NCBI RefSeq assembly: GCF_025211055.1
Contig: NZ_JAOARO010000004.1
Coordinates: forward strand, 1-64,000
DNA length: 64,000 nt
Direction: 5' to 3'
Origin: Vallitalea sp.
GTDB taxonomy: Bacteria > Bacillota > Clostridia > Lachnospirales > Vallitaleaceae
Positions within the stretch are counted from its first letter, which is position 1; each line of letters opens with the position of its first letter. Below, in pieces: positions 26,890 through 36,564 of this stretch. The notes under the pieces are model-generated. The model was given only the letters and a program-made list of their open reading frames with translations. It searched no databases and had not been told where the DNA came from. The position numbers and the translations under genes were made by a program.

Positions 26890-29691
26890 ATGAAAAAACT
26901 AAATGCAACTATAATAATAATTACTGTTCTAGCTATATTTTTTACAGGTTGTTCAACTAAGGATAAACCAACCTCTACTACAGAAGAATCTGGAACAATA
27001 GATTCAGGTAAACAAAATGAAGAAGATATTACAGATAAAGATTCAGATTTAGAAAAACAACCTGAGCAGGAGGTTGATAATATAAGAATAAGCGACCAAG
27101 AATTAAATATTGAGGCTAAAAACTTTACTGAGGATGATTTTGGTATAAGTAATGAGTCACCAGAGCAAATAATTTTTTCTAAGGTAAAACTACCAGATGA
27201 TTTTACAATAGAAGATGTTATCATTAAGAAACATGGTGGTATCGACTGGAATTATTCCAGTTATGTTTGTTCTTTTCAACTATTGATAGGGGATAGAAAA
27301 CAGGCTCGGTTCTCATTCGGTAATGATGGTGGAGATGAAGATGAGAGCATTTTAATTGAGAGTAAATACAGTTTACAGTCAGGTTATCTAGGATGGGATG
27401 AGCATATTGTATTATTATCCTATGATAAAGAGCTAGGAGAAATATGTTTTGATTGTACTGATTATTTCAATAAATCTATGATTAACTATAAATTCAAGAA
27501 TTATAGTGATGCAAGTAATTTAAAGCTGATATCAGCAAGTATAACATCATTTTATCTAATCTATGACAAAGAAGGTAAGAAATTCATTGATACATACTCT
27601 TATGGTAAGGATGGAATAACTTTTGTTAAGAAACAATTATTCAAAGATGATGTAGTTGATATCTATGAAAGTGTAAACACAATATTTGTTGAGTATAAAA
27701 ATGAGGATAAGCGTTATGTAGCTATATGTAATAAATCCTTTGCTGTGCTAGATGTGATTCAATTGGACAGTAAGATAAAGATTGATTCATTTAAATATAA
27801 TCTTGAAGGAGATGAGAAATGCCAATTAAAACTTTATACTAAAAAAGATGATAAATTATACGAGGCGGATATACCTATAAATAATAATTACTCTCAATTA
27901 TATTCGTATACAGTACTAATAGATCAAGATTCTAATTATAACAAAAAGTATGAACACCATTATATTATCAATAAAGGAAATTGGATATTTGATAATGGTA
28001 ATATTGTTGAAGATGAAAAATTATTAGATGGTAATTATGGTGGGATCAATTATTTCTTGTTAAAAAATGGAGACATAGTCAAAAGTAATTCTGAATATGA
28101 TTTGTGTTACATGCTAGAAAAACCATATAATAACGTTACTAGATTTATGAAGATAAATGATTACTATGTTGGATTAGATGGTAGGGACGAGATTTGTTAT
28201 ATTGATGAAGAATATAAAGATAGAGGTATTAATAGTGATTTCATAGGTGAGAAAATGTCTTTTGACAATATAATATTTGACTCAGTTAATGAAACTATAA
28301 CTTACATTAATAAAGAACAAAAAGCTATATATACAATAAATAAAGATGGTGAAAGAAAACTTGATGCAATAATTCCAGATGAGATATGGGAAGCTGCTTA
28401 TAAAGAACAGTATAATAACTATTTAAAAATGGGGTATGATGAGAAAGGAATAGGTATCATAGGATACCATATATTATATTATTATGATTGTACTGATAAA
28501 GAATGGAATACTGTAAAAACAGAGGAAGAGATTAGATACATACCTGATTATGGATTTACATATAGTGATATGGATAGTTCATATATATTTGATACAGATA
28601 AACATGTATTTCGACCTTACTATATAAATAAATCAGAAATATATAACGACATGATTGTTGAAGATATGTTATATGTTAATGTATATTCTGAATATGAATG
28701 TGAAGAGGTTATGGAAGATACTAACCACAAAATCTTAGAGTCAGAATATGTACCACTAGAGACACCTAATAGAAATTATCGTTTAAGTGATTATAAGATG
28801 GCAGATAACCACAAAGTTTTTAAAGAATATGCAACCAACTCCTTATATAGTCTTGATAAGGATAAATGGAATAAAATTATCTCTGAGCCAGTAAGATTAT
28901 ATAGTATCACAGATAAAGGTATCTTATATACAGGTTATGAAGATAGAGCATATTTATATTATTATAATTTTAATAATGGATCCACCATAACACTATATGA
29001 TGATTGTTATGTAAGTGACTTGGAATTAATAGGCGATTATGCGTATTTTAGACCAGTTAATTATTATACATTAAACAGAATTGATCTTCAAAATGAGATG
29101 ATGGAATCTTTAAAAGTTGAGAAATCAAGATTGCAGTTTAAAGCTTCAGATAACTATATAGCTATTAATACAGAAGGAAATAATAATATAAATATTATTG
29201 ACTTGAATAAATTTGAAATAATTGATACTATTGAAGGCTCAGATTTCAAATGGAATGATGATTATTTATACTATGATTGTAGTGGATACTTAGTTAAATA
29301 TGATCCATCAAGAAAAGAAAGCATAATAATGGCGAATATTACTTATCCATCTATTCAAGCAATACATAAAGATAATATTTACTTCTTAATTTGTTTTGAT
29401 GGTCCAGCACCATTAGAAATGATGTCTGTAGATAAAATCTATGAGTTTGATGATAGTGATACAGTAGTAGACTATTATTTATTATACAATGAAACAGATT
29501 ATGTTACACATCTATTAATATATGATAATAACAAGAAAAGACTTAAATCTTTGGAGGATGCAGATAAGATTACTTGTGAAGTAAATGGGAATGTTATTAG
29601 ATTCAAAGGAGATTCTTATGAAACTAAGGGGAAATGGCAAGAGATTGTTGTCGAAGAGGAAGCAAATGTAAAAGTTATTAAGTTGAATTAA
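26890..29691 (+). CDS. Large lipoprotein of unknown function
   Basis: I do not recognise this 933-residue protein. It has a lipobox (FFTGC, Cys21) and an acidic Ser/Thr/Glu-rich linker to about residue 85. A long body follows that is rich in Tyr, Asp, Asn and Lys, with alternating short hydrophobic and charged stretches suggestive of many beta strands, for example several beta-propeller-like repeats of about 40-50 residues. No catalytic motif is visible. Low Cys content and the lipid anchor point to a surface protein. It lies 54 bases ahead of the alpha-2-macroglobulin-like gene on the same strand, so both may be transcribed together and act in the same envelope process. Confidence 0.6.
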   Translation: MKKLNATIIIITVLAIFFTGCSTKDKPTSTTEESGTIDSGKQNEEDITDKDSDLEKQPEQEVDNIRISDQELNIEAKNFTEDDFGISNESPEQIIFSKVKLPDDFTIEDVIIKKHGGIDWNYSSYVCSFQLLIGDRKQARFSFGNDGGDEDESILIESKYSLQSGYLGWDEHIVLLSYDKELGEICFDCTDYFNKSMINYKFKNYSDASNLKLISASITSFYLIYDKEGKKFIDTYSYGKDGITFVKKQLFKDDVVDIYESVNTIFVEYKNEDKRYVAICNKSFAVLDVIQLDSKIKIDSFKYNLEGDEKCQLKLYTKKDDKLYEADIPINNNYSQLYSYTVLIDQDSNYNKKYEHHYIINKGNWIFDNGNIVEDEKLLDGNYGGINYFLLKNGDIVKSNSEYDLCYMLEKPYNNVTRFMKINDYYVGLDGRDEICYIDEEYKDRGINSDFIGEKMSFDNIIFDSVNETITYINKEQKAIYTINKDGERKLDAIIPDEIWEAAYKEQYNNYLKMGYDEKGIGIIGYHILYYYDCTDKEWNTVKTEEEIRYIPDYGFTYSDMDSSYIFDTDKHVFRPYYINKSEIYNDMIVEDMLYVNVYSEYECEEVMEDTNHKILESEYVPLETPNRNYRLSDYKMADNHKVFKEYATNSLYSLDKDKWNKIISEPVRLYSITDKGILYTGYEDRAYLYYYNFNNGSTITLYDDCYVSDLELIGDYAYFRPVNYYTLNRIDLQNEMMESLKVEKSRLQFKASDNYIAINTEGNNNINIIDLNKFEIIDTIEGSDFKWNDDYLYYDCSGYLVKYDPSRKESIIMANITYPSIQAIHKDNIYFLICFDGPAPLEMMSVDKIYEFDDSDTVVDYYLLYNETDYVTHLLIYDNNKKRLKSLEDADKITCEVNGNVIRFKGDSYETKGKWQEIVVEEEANVKVIKLN

Positions 29692-29745
29692 ATATTGCTA
29701 TAAAGCAAACAATTAAGCTCAAAAAGTTATAAAAAGGAGTATATT

Positions 29746-32700
29746 ATGAAAAAAAATAATATTGTAGGTAAACTGAAAAACATGACCAAAAAGCAGAAAA
29801 TGATAGCTATTATAATGTCTGTAGTTATTCTTGCTGGTATTACAACAAGTGTAGTTATGTTGTCTGCTAATAGTAACAAGGAAAATAAAGACTTAGTAAA
29901 TGCTAATAATAAGAATAAAGTAGAAGAAGAGGCTAATATGGCGGAAAATAATATTCAGGATATGCCCGAAAATACTGATATTCTAGTTGAGTCCATATCC
30001 AATACACCGTATGGCATTGATACAAAACCAAGATTAAAAGTAACTTCTAAAACTCCTATGAGAGAAGATGCCATAAAGAAAAATTTGAGTTTCAGTCCTC
30101 ATAGAAGTTATGATATTGAGCAGGTAAATGATAAGGAATATATTCTATCAGTCAATTCTCCTTTTGCAAATAATGAGCTTGTAAAAGTAACTTATAATAC
30201 CAAGGAAGAGAAATTAGGATGGGCTTTCCAAACAGTTAAAAAATTTGGTGTATCTACAACTCACCCAGCTAATGAAGGTTATAGTGTTCCAACTAATACA
30301 GGTATAGAAATACAATTCACCAAAGATATAGGCGAACACAACTTCGACCAATATTTTAATATTAAGCCATCTGTTGAAGGTGAATTCAAATATGAAAAAG
30401 ATAAAATAATATTCGTTCCAAAGAATAAATTAAAAGAAAGAAAAGAATATGAAGTAACCATTAAAAAAGGATATAGTGATGGTACAGAGACTATAGACAA
30501 AGATTATTCGTTCACTTTTAAGACAGATGGACATAATTTTAATGATAAGTATCTTAATCTATATGGTACTACAGAGTCTATTACATATATGAAACCAAAT
30601 GAACCACAAATGCTTACATGCTATGCTAATGGCAATGATGAGGAAAAGAAGATAAGTCTTAGTATATACAAATATAAGGACAAAAAGGATTTTGTAAAAG
30701 GTTATTATGATAGAAATGATATTGATATAGATAAATATGCCTCAAGTCTCACTGCAACTGAGAATTATACATATGAGGTGACTGCCAATGATTTTGGATA
30801 TGAGGATGTTATTGAATTACAACATCTAGATGAAGGTTATTATTTCTTAAAAGCCAAGTATTATGATTCAGTGGATTATATGTTCATTCAAGTATCTCCT
30901 TACAACGCATATACAGCAGTTGATAATGATAAGGTAATGGTATGGATGGTGAATGGAACAACTAGTGAGTTAGTAAAAGATGCAAATATAGTAATTGATG
31001 ATAAGAATATAGGTAAAACCGATGAGAATGGTTTTGCATTTTTGGATAAAAAACAAGAGTACAGTGAAAATGTGCTTATGGAACTACAGAAAGGTAATGA
31101 TGATCCATTGATGATTCCATTGGTAATAGATGATCATTCCAAGAATCCTAACTGCGTTTATTGGTCTTACATATATTTTGATAGAGGGATATATCTACCT
31201 ACTGATGAGATAAATGTATTTGGTTTTGTACAAAACAGAGAAGGCAAGAGTATAAAAAATGTCAGGGTAGAATTGTTGAATGATAATAATACCCTTATGG
31301 AAGCAAAAGAGGTAAAATTAAGCAACATAGGTACTTATGAAACAAAATTCAATATAGATAATTATCTTGATAGTTATCTAAGAATAAGGGTAATAGTAGA
31401 TGGTGAATACGAGATTGAAAATGAGTATATAGATATTGCCAGATTCGAGAAACCTACTTACAAACTGGATACTTCCCTTGATAAAGAATTCATAATGATG
31501 GACGATACAGTCAACTATTCAGCTGATGTTACATTCTATGAAGGAACGCCAGCTGCTGATTCACATATCTCTATAGAAACAAGTGGATTCAGTTTGCTTG
31601 GTAAAGAAACGAGTTCCAGTAAAGAATATATTTGTGATGAAAAGGGACATAAAGAAGTGGAGTTAATACCTTATCTTGATACAACTAAATGGAAACCTAG
31701 ATTTATCAACATACGAACAAGGTTTGATGACTTGGATAGGAATTATATAAGAGATGTGTCCAGTGTTATTCTCTTTCCAAGAGATATAATGATAGAGACA
31801 GAGGATAAAAAGATATCTGATGAAGAAGTTGAGATATCAGTTAACCTAAATAATATTGATACAAGTAATTTTAATGGACAGTTATATGATTATGAGTCAT
31901 ATAGGGGAGATGGGATTTCCTCCAAAGATGTAGAAATAGAAATAGAGGAAACCTATTATGAAAGGATTTATCAAGGCAAAGAATACGATTATATAAATAA
32001 AAGAAGCTATGACAGTTATACATATGAAAGACATGATAACATTTTAGGTACTATAGAGGGAATAACAGACGAGAATGGTGTATTAACCTTCAACTATGAT
32101 GAAATAAAGGAAAATAGAGGATATAGATTCTATATACGAACCAAAGACAGCAAGGGTAGGTTGATTGAACAGATTCACTATTATTCAGAAGCCTATTATG
32201 TTAATGATAACCAAAACTACTTGCAGAGATATTCATTGCATATGAACAAAGATTTATTCAAAAAGAATGACAATATGGAACTAGCTATTAAACAAGGGAA
32301 TGAAAATATATCAGAAAGAGAGAATGACAAATCTTTATTCTTTATATGTAAAGAAGGAATAATTGATTATATAATCAGTGATGATACAAAAGTCGATATT
32401 AAATACTTACAAAAATATATTCCAAATGCTACCATATATGCTGTATATTTTGATGGCAAATCATTACATAATGATTATAGTATGAAAAGATGGTTCGGAT
32501 ATGACTATGAAGACGAAAAGCTTAATGTAAATATTGAGACAGACAAGAATGATTATAAACCAGGAGATAAGGTAAAATTAACAGTCAAGGTAACAGATAA
32601 GGATGATAGACCAGTTACAGCTGATGTAAATATAAGTGTAGTTGATGAAGCATTCTTTGCAATCTGTGAAGATTCTACATGGGTGTTATCTGATCTCTAT

Positions 32701-34659
32701 AGAAGTGTATTTTCATCAGGATTAACAAGTCAATTTCTAGCAGCTTACAATATATATAATAATTTTGGTGGAGCTGAATGCGGTGGCGAAGGTGATTCGG
32801 AAATAATAAGAAGTAAATTCAAGAACACAGCAGATTTCGGCATCATCAAAACAGATGAAAACGGGATATGTACCAAGGAATTTGAATTACCAGATAACTT
32901 GACTAGCTGGAGAATTACATGTACAGCCATAAATGACAAATTAAAGGCAGGAAAAGAGAAATATAATATAAATGCAAAATTGCCATTCTTTATATCATCA
33001 CTTGTATATGATAGTTATATGAAAGGTGATTATATCAACGCTACCATAAAAACAGGTGGTGCTAAGCTTAAAAAACAAGATTCAGTAGAATTTACTGCCA
33101 AGATAGAACAAGAAGACGGTAAAGTAGTAGAGGTAACTGAAACAGGAAAAGGCCATGAGTATGTTAACATTCCTATTGGTAAACTTCCAGAAGGTAAGCA
33201 TAAGATAACTATTATAGCTAAAACTGGTAATTATAAAGATGGTGAACAATATGATATCGAAATAAAAGATTCTCTTCATTATTTTGATGTTATAAAACAA
33301 GAAGACCTAAAAGAAGATATGGAAATAATAAGTAATGACCAATATGTCAATCTTATATTCCTCAACAAAGATTTATGCGAATATTATCTTGGTTTACTGG
33401 ATATATATTATTCAAACTATAACGATAGAAGTGAGTATATAATATCATCCAATATAGCAGGAAAAGAGCTGAATAAGAAATTTGAGACAGATTTTAAATT
33501 AGATGAACCAAGATGTGAAGAATTCGTATCTTATAATGGATTATATAGAGATTTTTCATATGGAAACAATAGTGCAGAGATAACAGCCAATCTAATATCA
33601 GTAGGCTTTGTAGAAGATAGAGAGAAACAGATAAACGGACTACTACAAGTAGCTAGAGATAAAGATAAGACTCTAAAAGAAAACATAGCAGCTCTATGGG
33701 GATTATCCTTGTTGGATGAACCAGTGTTACTAGAGACAAATGCAATGTATACTAAAATAAATGGCACAAGTGAAACACTAAGTTTTGAAAAGATGTATAT
33801 GATGTTGACTTTTATTGAAAATGGAGAGTTACAAAAAGCAAAAGAAGTATATAATGATATAAAGGATAATCATGTTAAACAAAAACATGAGATGCTATAT
33901 ATAGATGATGCTGATACAGGTAATAAATTTACAGCTATGATGATGGTGGCAGCTATTAAGTTAAACAACTTGGAAGATGCAAAAGGTATGTATGCTCACC
34001 TACAACATAAAGGTGAATATAAATATCCTACCATAACAGAAAGACTCTATTATCTGCAAAACATGAAACCAAAAGAGGATAAAGCATCTTTTAAATATGA
34101 ATTAGATGGCAAAGAAGAAACTGTATCATTAGGAATAAATAGATATCATTCCTTGGATTTAACTAAAGAACAAGCAGGAAGTATCAAGTTCTCAGAGATT
34201 GATGGCAATGTTAGGGTTATAAAAGATTTTATTGGAACAGTAAAGGACATTGAAAAGACCGACAAATACAATATAGAAAGATGGTATTCTTCAGATGGTT
34301 CAGGAGAAGACATAAAACAAGGGGAGATTGTAACGGTCCATATAAAAGTCAATGTTCTTGATAACCGTTTATCAGCATTTGTATTAGAGGATATTTTACC
34401 AACTGGACTAACTTTCATAGGTAAAGAGAAGACGAATTCCGATAAACTAGGTGTATGGGCAGATAATGAAGCAAGAAGAACTAAATTACATGTATATGTT
34501 GGTTGGGATTACAGGATGGCTGATGAATACAGCTTTGAGATTACTTACAAAACAAAAGCAATTCTAGCAGGAGAATATATTGCAGAGCCAATCATAATCA
34601 GAGATTATATGAATGATGAAATAACTTGCAGTAAAGAAAATGTTGTGAAAATAAAATAG
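29746..34659 (+). CDS. Bacterial alpha-2-macroglobulin-like protein
   Basis: The 1637-residue protein has one N-terminal helix (about 20-42) that anchors it outside the cell. After a linker there is an Ig-like Big_5 domain (about 150-265). Macroglobulin repeats follow: an MG2-like region near 480-560, and near 935-1065 the A2M core with VNISVVDEAFFAI and FELPDNLTSWRITCTAIND, hallmark sequences of the family. A helical toroid-like region and a C-terminal domain (VLEDILPTGLTFIGKEK) complete it. I find no Cys-x-Glu-Gln thioester, so if it traps proteases it must do so without covalent capture. Bacterial A2Ms are usually paired with a penicillin-binding protein 1C; none is here. It is preceded by AAAAAGGAG and followed after 21 bases by a MEMO-family lipoprotein gene. 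Confidence 0.82.
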   Translation: MKKNNIVGKLKNMTKKQKMIAIIMSVVILAGITTSVVMLSANSNKENKDLVNANNKNKVEEEANMAENNIQDMPENTDILVESISNTPYGIDTKPRLKVTSKTPMREDAIKKNLSFSPHRSYDIEQVNDKEYILSVNSPFANNELVKVTYNTKEEKLGWAFQTVKKFGVSTTHPANEGYSVPTNTGIEIQFTKDIGEHNFDQYFNIKPSVEGEFKYEKDKIIFVPKNKLKERKEYEVTIKKGYSDGTETIDKDYSFTFKTDGHNFNDKYLNLYGTTESITYMKPNEPQMLTCYANGNDEEKKISLSIYKYKDKKDFVKGYYDRNDIDIDKYASSLTATENYTYEVTANDFGYEDVIELQHLDEGYYFLKAKYYDSVDYMFIQVSPYNAYTAVDNDKVMVWMVNGTTSELVKDANIVIDDKNIGKTDENGFAFLDKKQEYSENVLMELQKGNDDPLMIPLVIDDHSKNPNCVYWSYIYFDRGIYLPTDEINVFGFVQNREGKSIKNVRVELLNDNNTLMEAKEVKLSNIGTYETKFNIDNYLDSYLRIRVIVDGEYEIENEYIDIARFEKPTYKLDTSLDKEFIMMDDTVNYSADVTFYEGTPAADSHISIETSGFSLLGKETSSSKEYICDEKGHKEVELIPYLDTTKWKPRFINIRTRFDDLDRNYIRDVSSVILFPRDIMIETEDKKISDEEVEISVNLNNIDTSNFNGQLYDYESYRGDGISSKDVEIEIEETYYERIYQGKEYDYINKRSYDSYTYERHDNILGTIEGITDENGVLTFNYDEIKENRGYRFYIRTKDSKGRLIEQIHYYSEAYYVNDNQNYLQRYSLHMNKDLFKKNDNMELAIKQGNENISERENDKSLFFICKEGIIDYIISDDTKVDIKYLQKYIPNATIYAVYFDGKSLHNDYSMKRWFGYDYEDEKLNVNIETDKNDYKPGDKVKLTVKVTDKDDRPVTADVNISVVDEAFFAICEDSTWVLSDLYRSVFSSGLTSQFLAAYNIYNNFGGAECGGEGDSEIIRSKFKNTADFGIIKTDENGICTKEFELPDNLTSWRITCTAINDKLKAGKEKYNINAKLPFFISSLVYDSYMKGDYINATIKTGGAKLKKQDSVEFTAKIEQEDGKVVEVTETGKGHEYVNIPIGKLPEGKHKITIIAKTGNYKDGEQYDIEIKDSLHYFDVIKQEDLKEDMEIISNDQYVNLIFLNKDLCEYYLGLLDIYYSNYNDRSEYIISSNIAGKELNKKFETDFKLDEPRCEEFVSYNGLYRDFSYGNNSAEITANLISVGFVEDREKQINGLLQVARDKDKTLKENIAALWGLSLLDEPVLLETNAMYTKINGTSETLSFEKMYMMLTFIENGELQKAKEVYNDIKDNHVKQKHEMLYIDDADTGNKFTAMMMVAAIKLNNLEDAKGMYAHLQHKGEYKYPTITERLYYLQNMKPKEDKASFKYELDGKEETVSLGINRYHSLDLTKEQAGSIKFSEIDGNVRVIKDFIGTVKDIEKTDKYNIERWYSSDGSGEDIKQGEIVTVHIKVNVLDNRLSAFVLEDILPTGLTFIGKEKTNSDKLGVWADNEARRTKLHVYVGWDYRMADEYSFEITYKTKAILAGEYIAEPIIIRDYMNDEITCSKENVVKIK

Positions 34660-34680
34660 CAAATAACAAGGAATGAGATA

Positions 34681-35622
34681 ATGAAACGATTAATAATTAG
34701 TATTATAGTATTTATAATCATAATGACTCTATCATCTTGTAATAAAGAAAAATCAGATAAGATTGTTGTTGACGATGCTGTAAGTACTGAAACTGAAATA
34801 ATTATACCAAGGGAAGAAGTGAATGAGGTTAGACCACCTTTACTTGATAGCTGTAATTTCATAGATGAAAGATCATTTATCAAATCCATAAATGAAAGTA
34901 CACTAATAAGTGAAGAGGACAATATTATAGCTGGGATAATACCACATCATGATGTAGCCAGTAAATATGTGGCTTCATTATATATGACTATAGCTAACAA
35001 AAAACAACCAGAAGTCATTATATTGATAGGACCCAATCATCCTGGTGAAGGACCAAGATTCCAGATAGGTAATTATGATTTCAACACAAGAGCAGGAGTT
35101 GTAAAGAGTGATTCTGATATAATAAATAACTTAGCAAATTATCCTGACATTAATTATGCCATAGAAGAAGTTTTTAAAAATGAGCATTCAGTAGGGCTAC
35201 ATATGAATTACATAAAACAGTATTTCAATAAATCGAAGGTCGTTCCTATCACAATAGGTGAAACTAGAAACGATGAGGGTATATTAGATGTGGCTAAAGC
35301 AATAATAACAGAAATAAAAGATAAAGAATTTATTATCATAGCTTCAATAGATTTTTCACATTATCTTACATTGGAAGAAGCTAATGAAAAAGATGAAATA
35401 ACCAGAAAAATCATTGAAGAATCAGATGTAGATAGAATGATTGGTTTGAGTAATGACCATATAGATTCACCTTCTTCCTATGCATTACTAATTGAAATAC
35501 TTAATGAACTTGGAATAGACTATACTTGCAAAATTAATGGACATGATAATTCAGCTAATATAATAGGAGATAAAACGATACAAGAAACTACCAGTTATTT
35601 TTCGGTTAGTTATATTAAGTAA
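34681..35622 (+). CDS. MEMO-family lipoprotein (AmmeMemoRadiSam system protein B-like)
   Basis: The 313-residue protein has a lipobox (LSSC, Cys20) and then the MEMO fold: GIIPHHDVASKYVASLY (His89/His90) and ILIGPNHPGEGP (His120) correspond to the metal-site histidines of MEMO proteins. NEHSVGLHMNYIKQYF and ASIDFSHYLT follow. MEMO1 relatives share this fold with extradiol dioxygenases. In bacteria the B protein usually sits with AMMECR1 and a radical SAM protein, which are absent in this window. An extracellular, lipid-anchored MEMO protein next to an alpha-2-macroglobulin is unusual, and its role is unknown. It starts 21 bases after the A2M gene and ends the presumed operon, before a terminator. 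Confidence 0.82.
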   Translation: MKRLIISIIVFIIIMTLSSCNKEKSDKIVVDDAVSTETEIIIPREEVNEVRPPLLDSCNFIDERSFIKSINESTLISEEDNIIAGIIPHHDVASKYVASLYMTIANKKQPEVIILIGPNHPGEGPRFQIGNYDFNTRAGVVKSDSDIINNLANYPDINYAIEEVFKNEHSVGLHMNYIKQYFNKSKVVPITIGETRNDEGILDVAKAIITEIKDKEFIIIASIDFSHYLTLEEANEKDEITRKIIEESDVDRMIGLSNDHIDSPSSYALLIEILNELGIDYTCKINGHDNSANIIGDKTIQETTSYFSVSYIK

Positions 35623-35635
35623 GTTGATTCAGATA

Positions 35636-35667
35636 CCCTGCTTTACTACTAAGGCAGGGCTTTTTTA
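35636..35667 (+). terminator. Intrinsic terminator after the MEMO gene
   Basis: CCCTGC (35636-35641) pairs with GCAGGG (35654-35659), followed by CTTTTTTATT. It lies 14 bases after the stop. Confidence 0.75.
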
Positions 35668-35684
35668 TTTATAATCTTTTAAAA

Positions 35685-35757
35685 TTACAAAAATGTAAGG
35701 TTAGTAAGTATAATGTAAGTCAATGGAATGGTTGTTAGTTCCTCCAAGGGGTAAAAT
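35685..35757 (+). promoter_or_regulatory. Putative response-regulator box and promoter of the BceAB-like genes
   Basis: TTACA-AAAA-TGTAA (35685-35698) contains the first of two TGTAAG hexamers (35694 and 35714, 20 bases apart). A -10-like TAAAAT lies at 35752-35757, 38 bases after the start of the second hexamer. Every spacing equals that in front of the erythromycin-esterase-family gene (5629-5701), and AATGGAAT also follows the repeats in both. Confidence 0.55.
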
Positions 35758-35799
35758 ACAGTTAAAGACAGAGTCAGATATGTATTAGGAGGAATTGTG

Positions 35800-36564
35800 A
35801 TGGCAAATGTAATTGAAACAAAAGGAATAAAAAAAATATATAAAGCCAAAGGGATAGAAACTTATGCTGTAAATGGTGTGGATATATCAATTGAAGAAGG
35901 CGAATTCTTTGGAATAATGGGTCCTTCAGGGAGTGGTAAAACAACTTTGTTGAATCTTATGTCAACCATTGATTCGCCAACAGAAGGACAAATCAATTTT
36001 AAAGGCATGGACTTGGCTACAATGAAGGGAAAGAAGTTAGCAGAATTTCGTAGAAAAAACATTGGATTCTTATTTCAGGATTTCAATCTGCTTAATAACG
36101 TAAGTATAATGGACAATATTGCTCTACCACTAGTATTGGCAGGAGTCAAAACAGCAACTGTCAAAAAGAAAATTAACGAGTTAGCTTCCTTCTTTGGATT
36201 GTCAGAGCATTTATATAAATATCCATATCAACTATCAGGTGGACAGAAACAAAGAGTAGCAGCAACAAGAGCTTTGATTACAAAACCTGCTGTAATTCTA
36301 GCTGACGAACCAACAGGCGCACTGGACTCAAAATCTGCTTCAGAACTATTAGAAAATCTTAGAAAGACCAATGAAAAATTTGGTTCAACTATAGTAATGG
36401 TTACTCACGATGCCTTTACAGCTAGTTATTGTGATAGAATAATTTTTATTCAAGACGGTAAAATATTGACTCAGTTAAAAAAAGATGGAAACAGAAAAGA
36501 TTTATATAAAAGAATTTTGGATCAGTTAGCTAGCATGGGAGGTATTAACCATGAATGCGATTAG
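35800..36564 (+). CDS. ABC transporter ATPase, BceA/MacB type
   Basis: The 254-residue ATPase has Walker A GPSGSGKTT, the Q-loop FLFQDFNLLNN, the signature LSGGQKQRVAATRAL and Walker B ILADEPTGALDS with the following His in VTHD. The pattern is that of the lipoprotein/antimicrobial-peptide exporters (BceA, YxdL, VraD). It overlaps the start of the permease gene by 14 bases. BceAB-type pairs remove peptide antibiotics such as bacitracin or lantibiotics from their lipid targets and usually lie beside a two-component system, absent here. The ATG at 35800 follows TAGGAGG. Since the window also encodes a lanthipeptide, a self-protection role is conceivable but unproven. Confidence 0.88.
   Translation: MANVIETKGIKKIYKAKGIETYAVNGVDISIEEGEFFGIMGPSGSGKTTLLNLMSTIDSPTEGQINFKGMDLATMKGKKLAEFRRKNIGFLFQDFNLLNNVSIMDNIALPLVLAGVKTATVKKKINELASFFGLSEHLYKYPYQLSGGQKQRVAATRALITKPAVILADEPTGALDSKSASELLENLRKTNEKFGSTIVMVTHDAFTASYCDRIIFIQDGKILTQLKKDGNRKDLYKRILDQLASMGGINHECD

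Noticed and set aside
29746..34659. Thioester motif of complement-like A2M
   Set aside because: I looked for Cys-x-Glu-Gln and found none.
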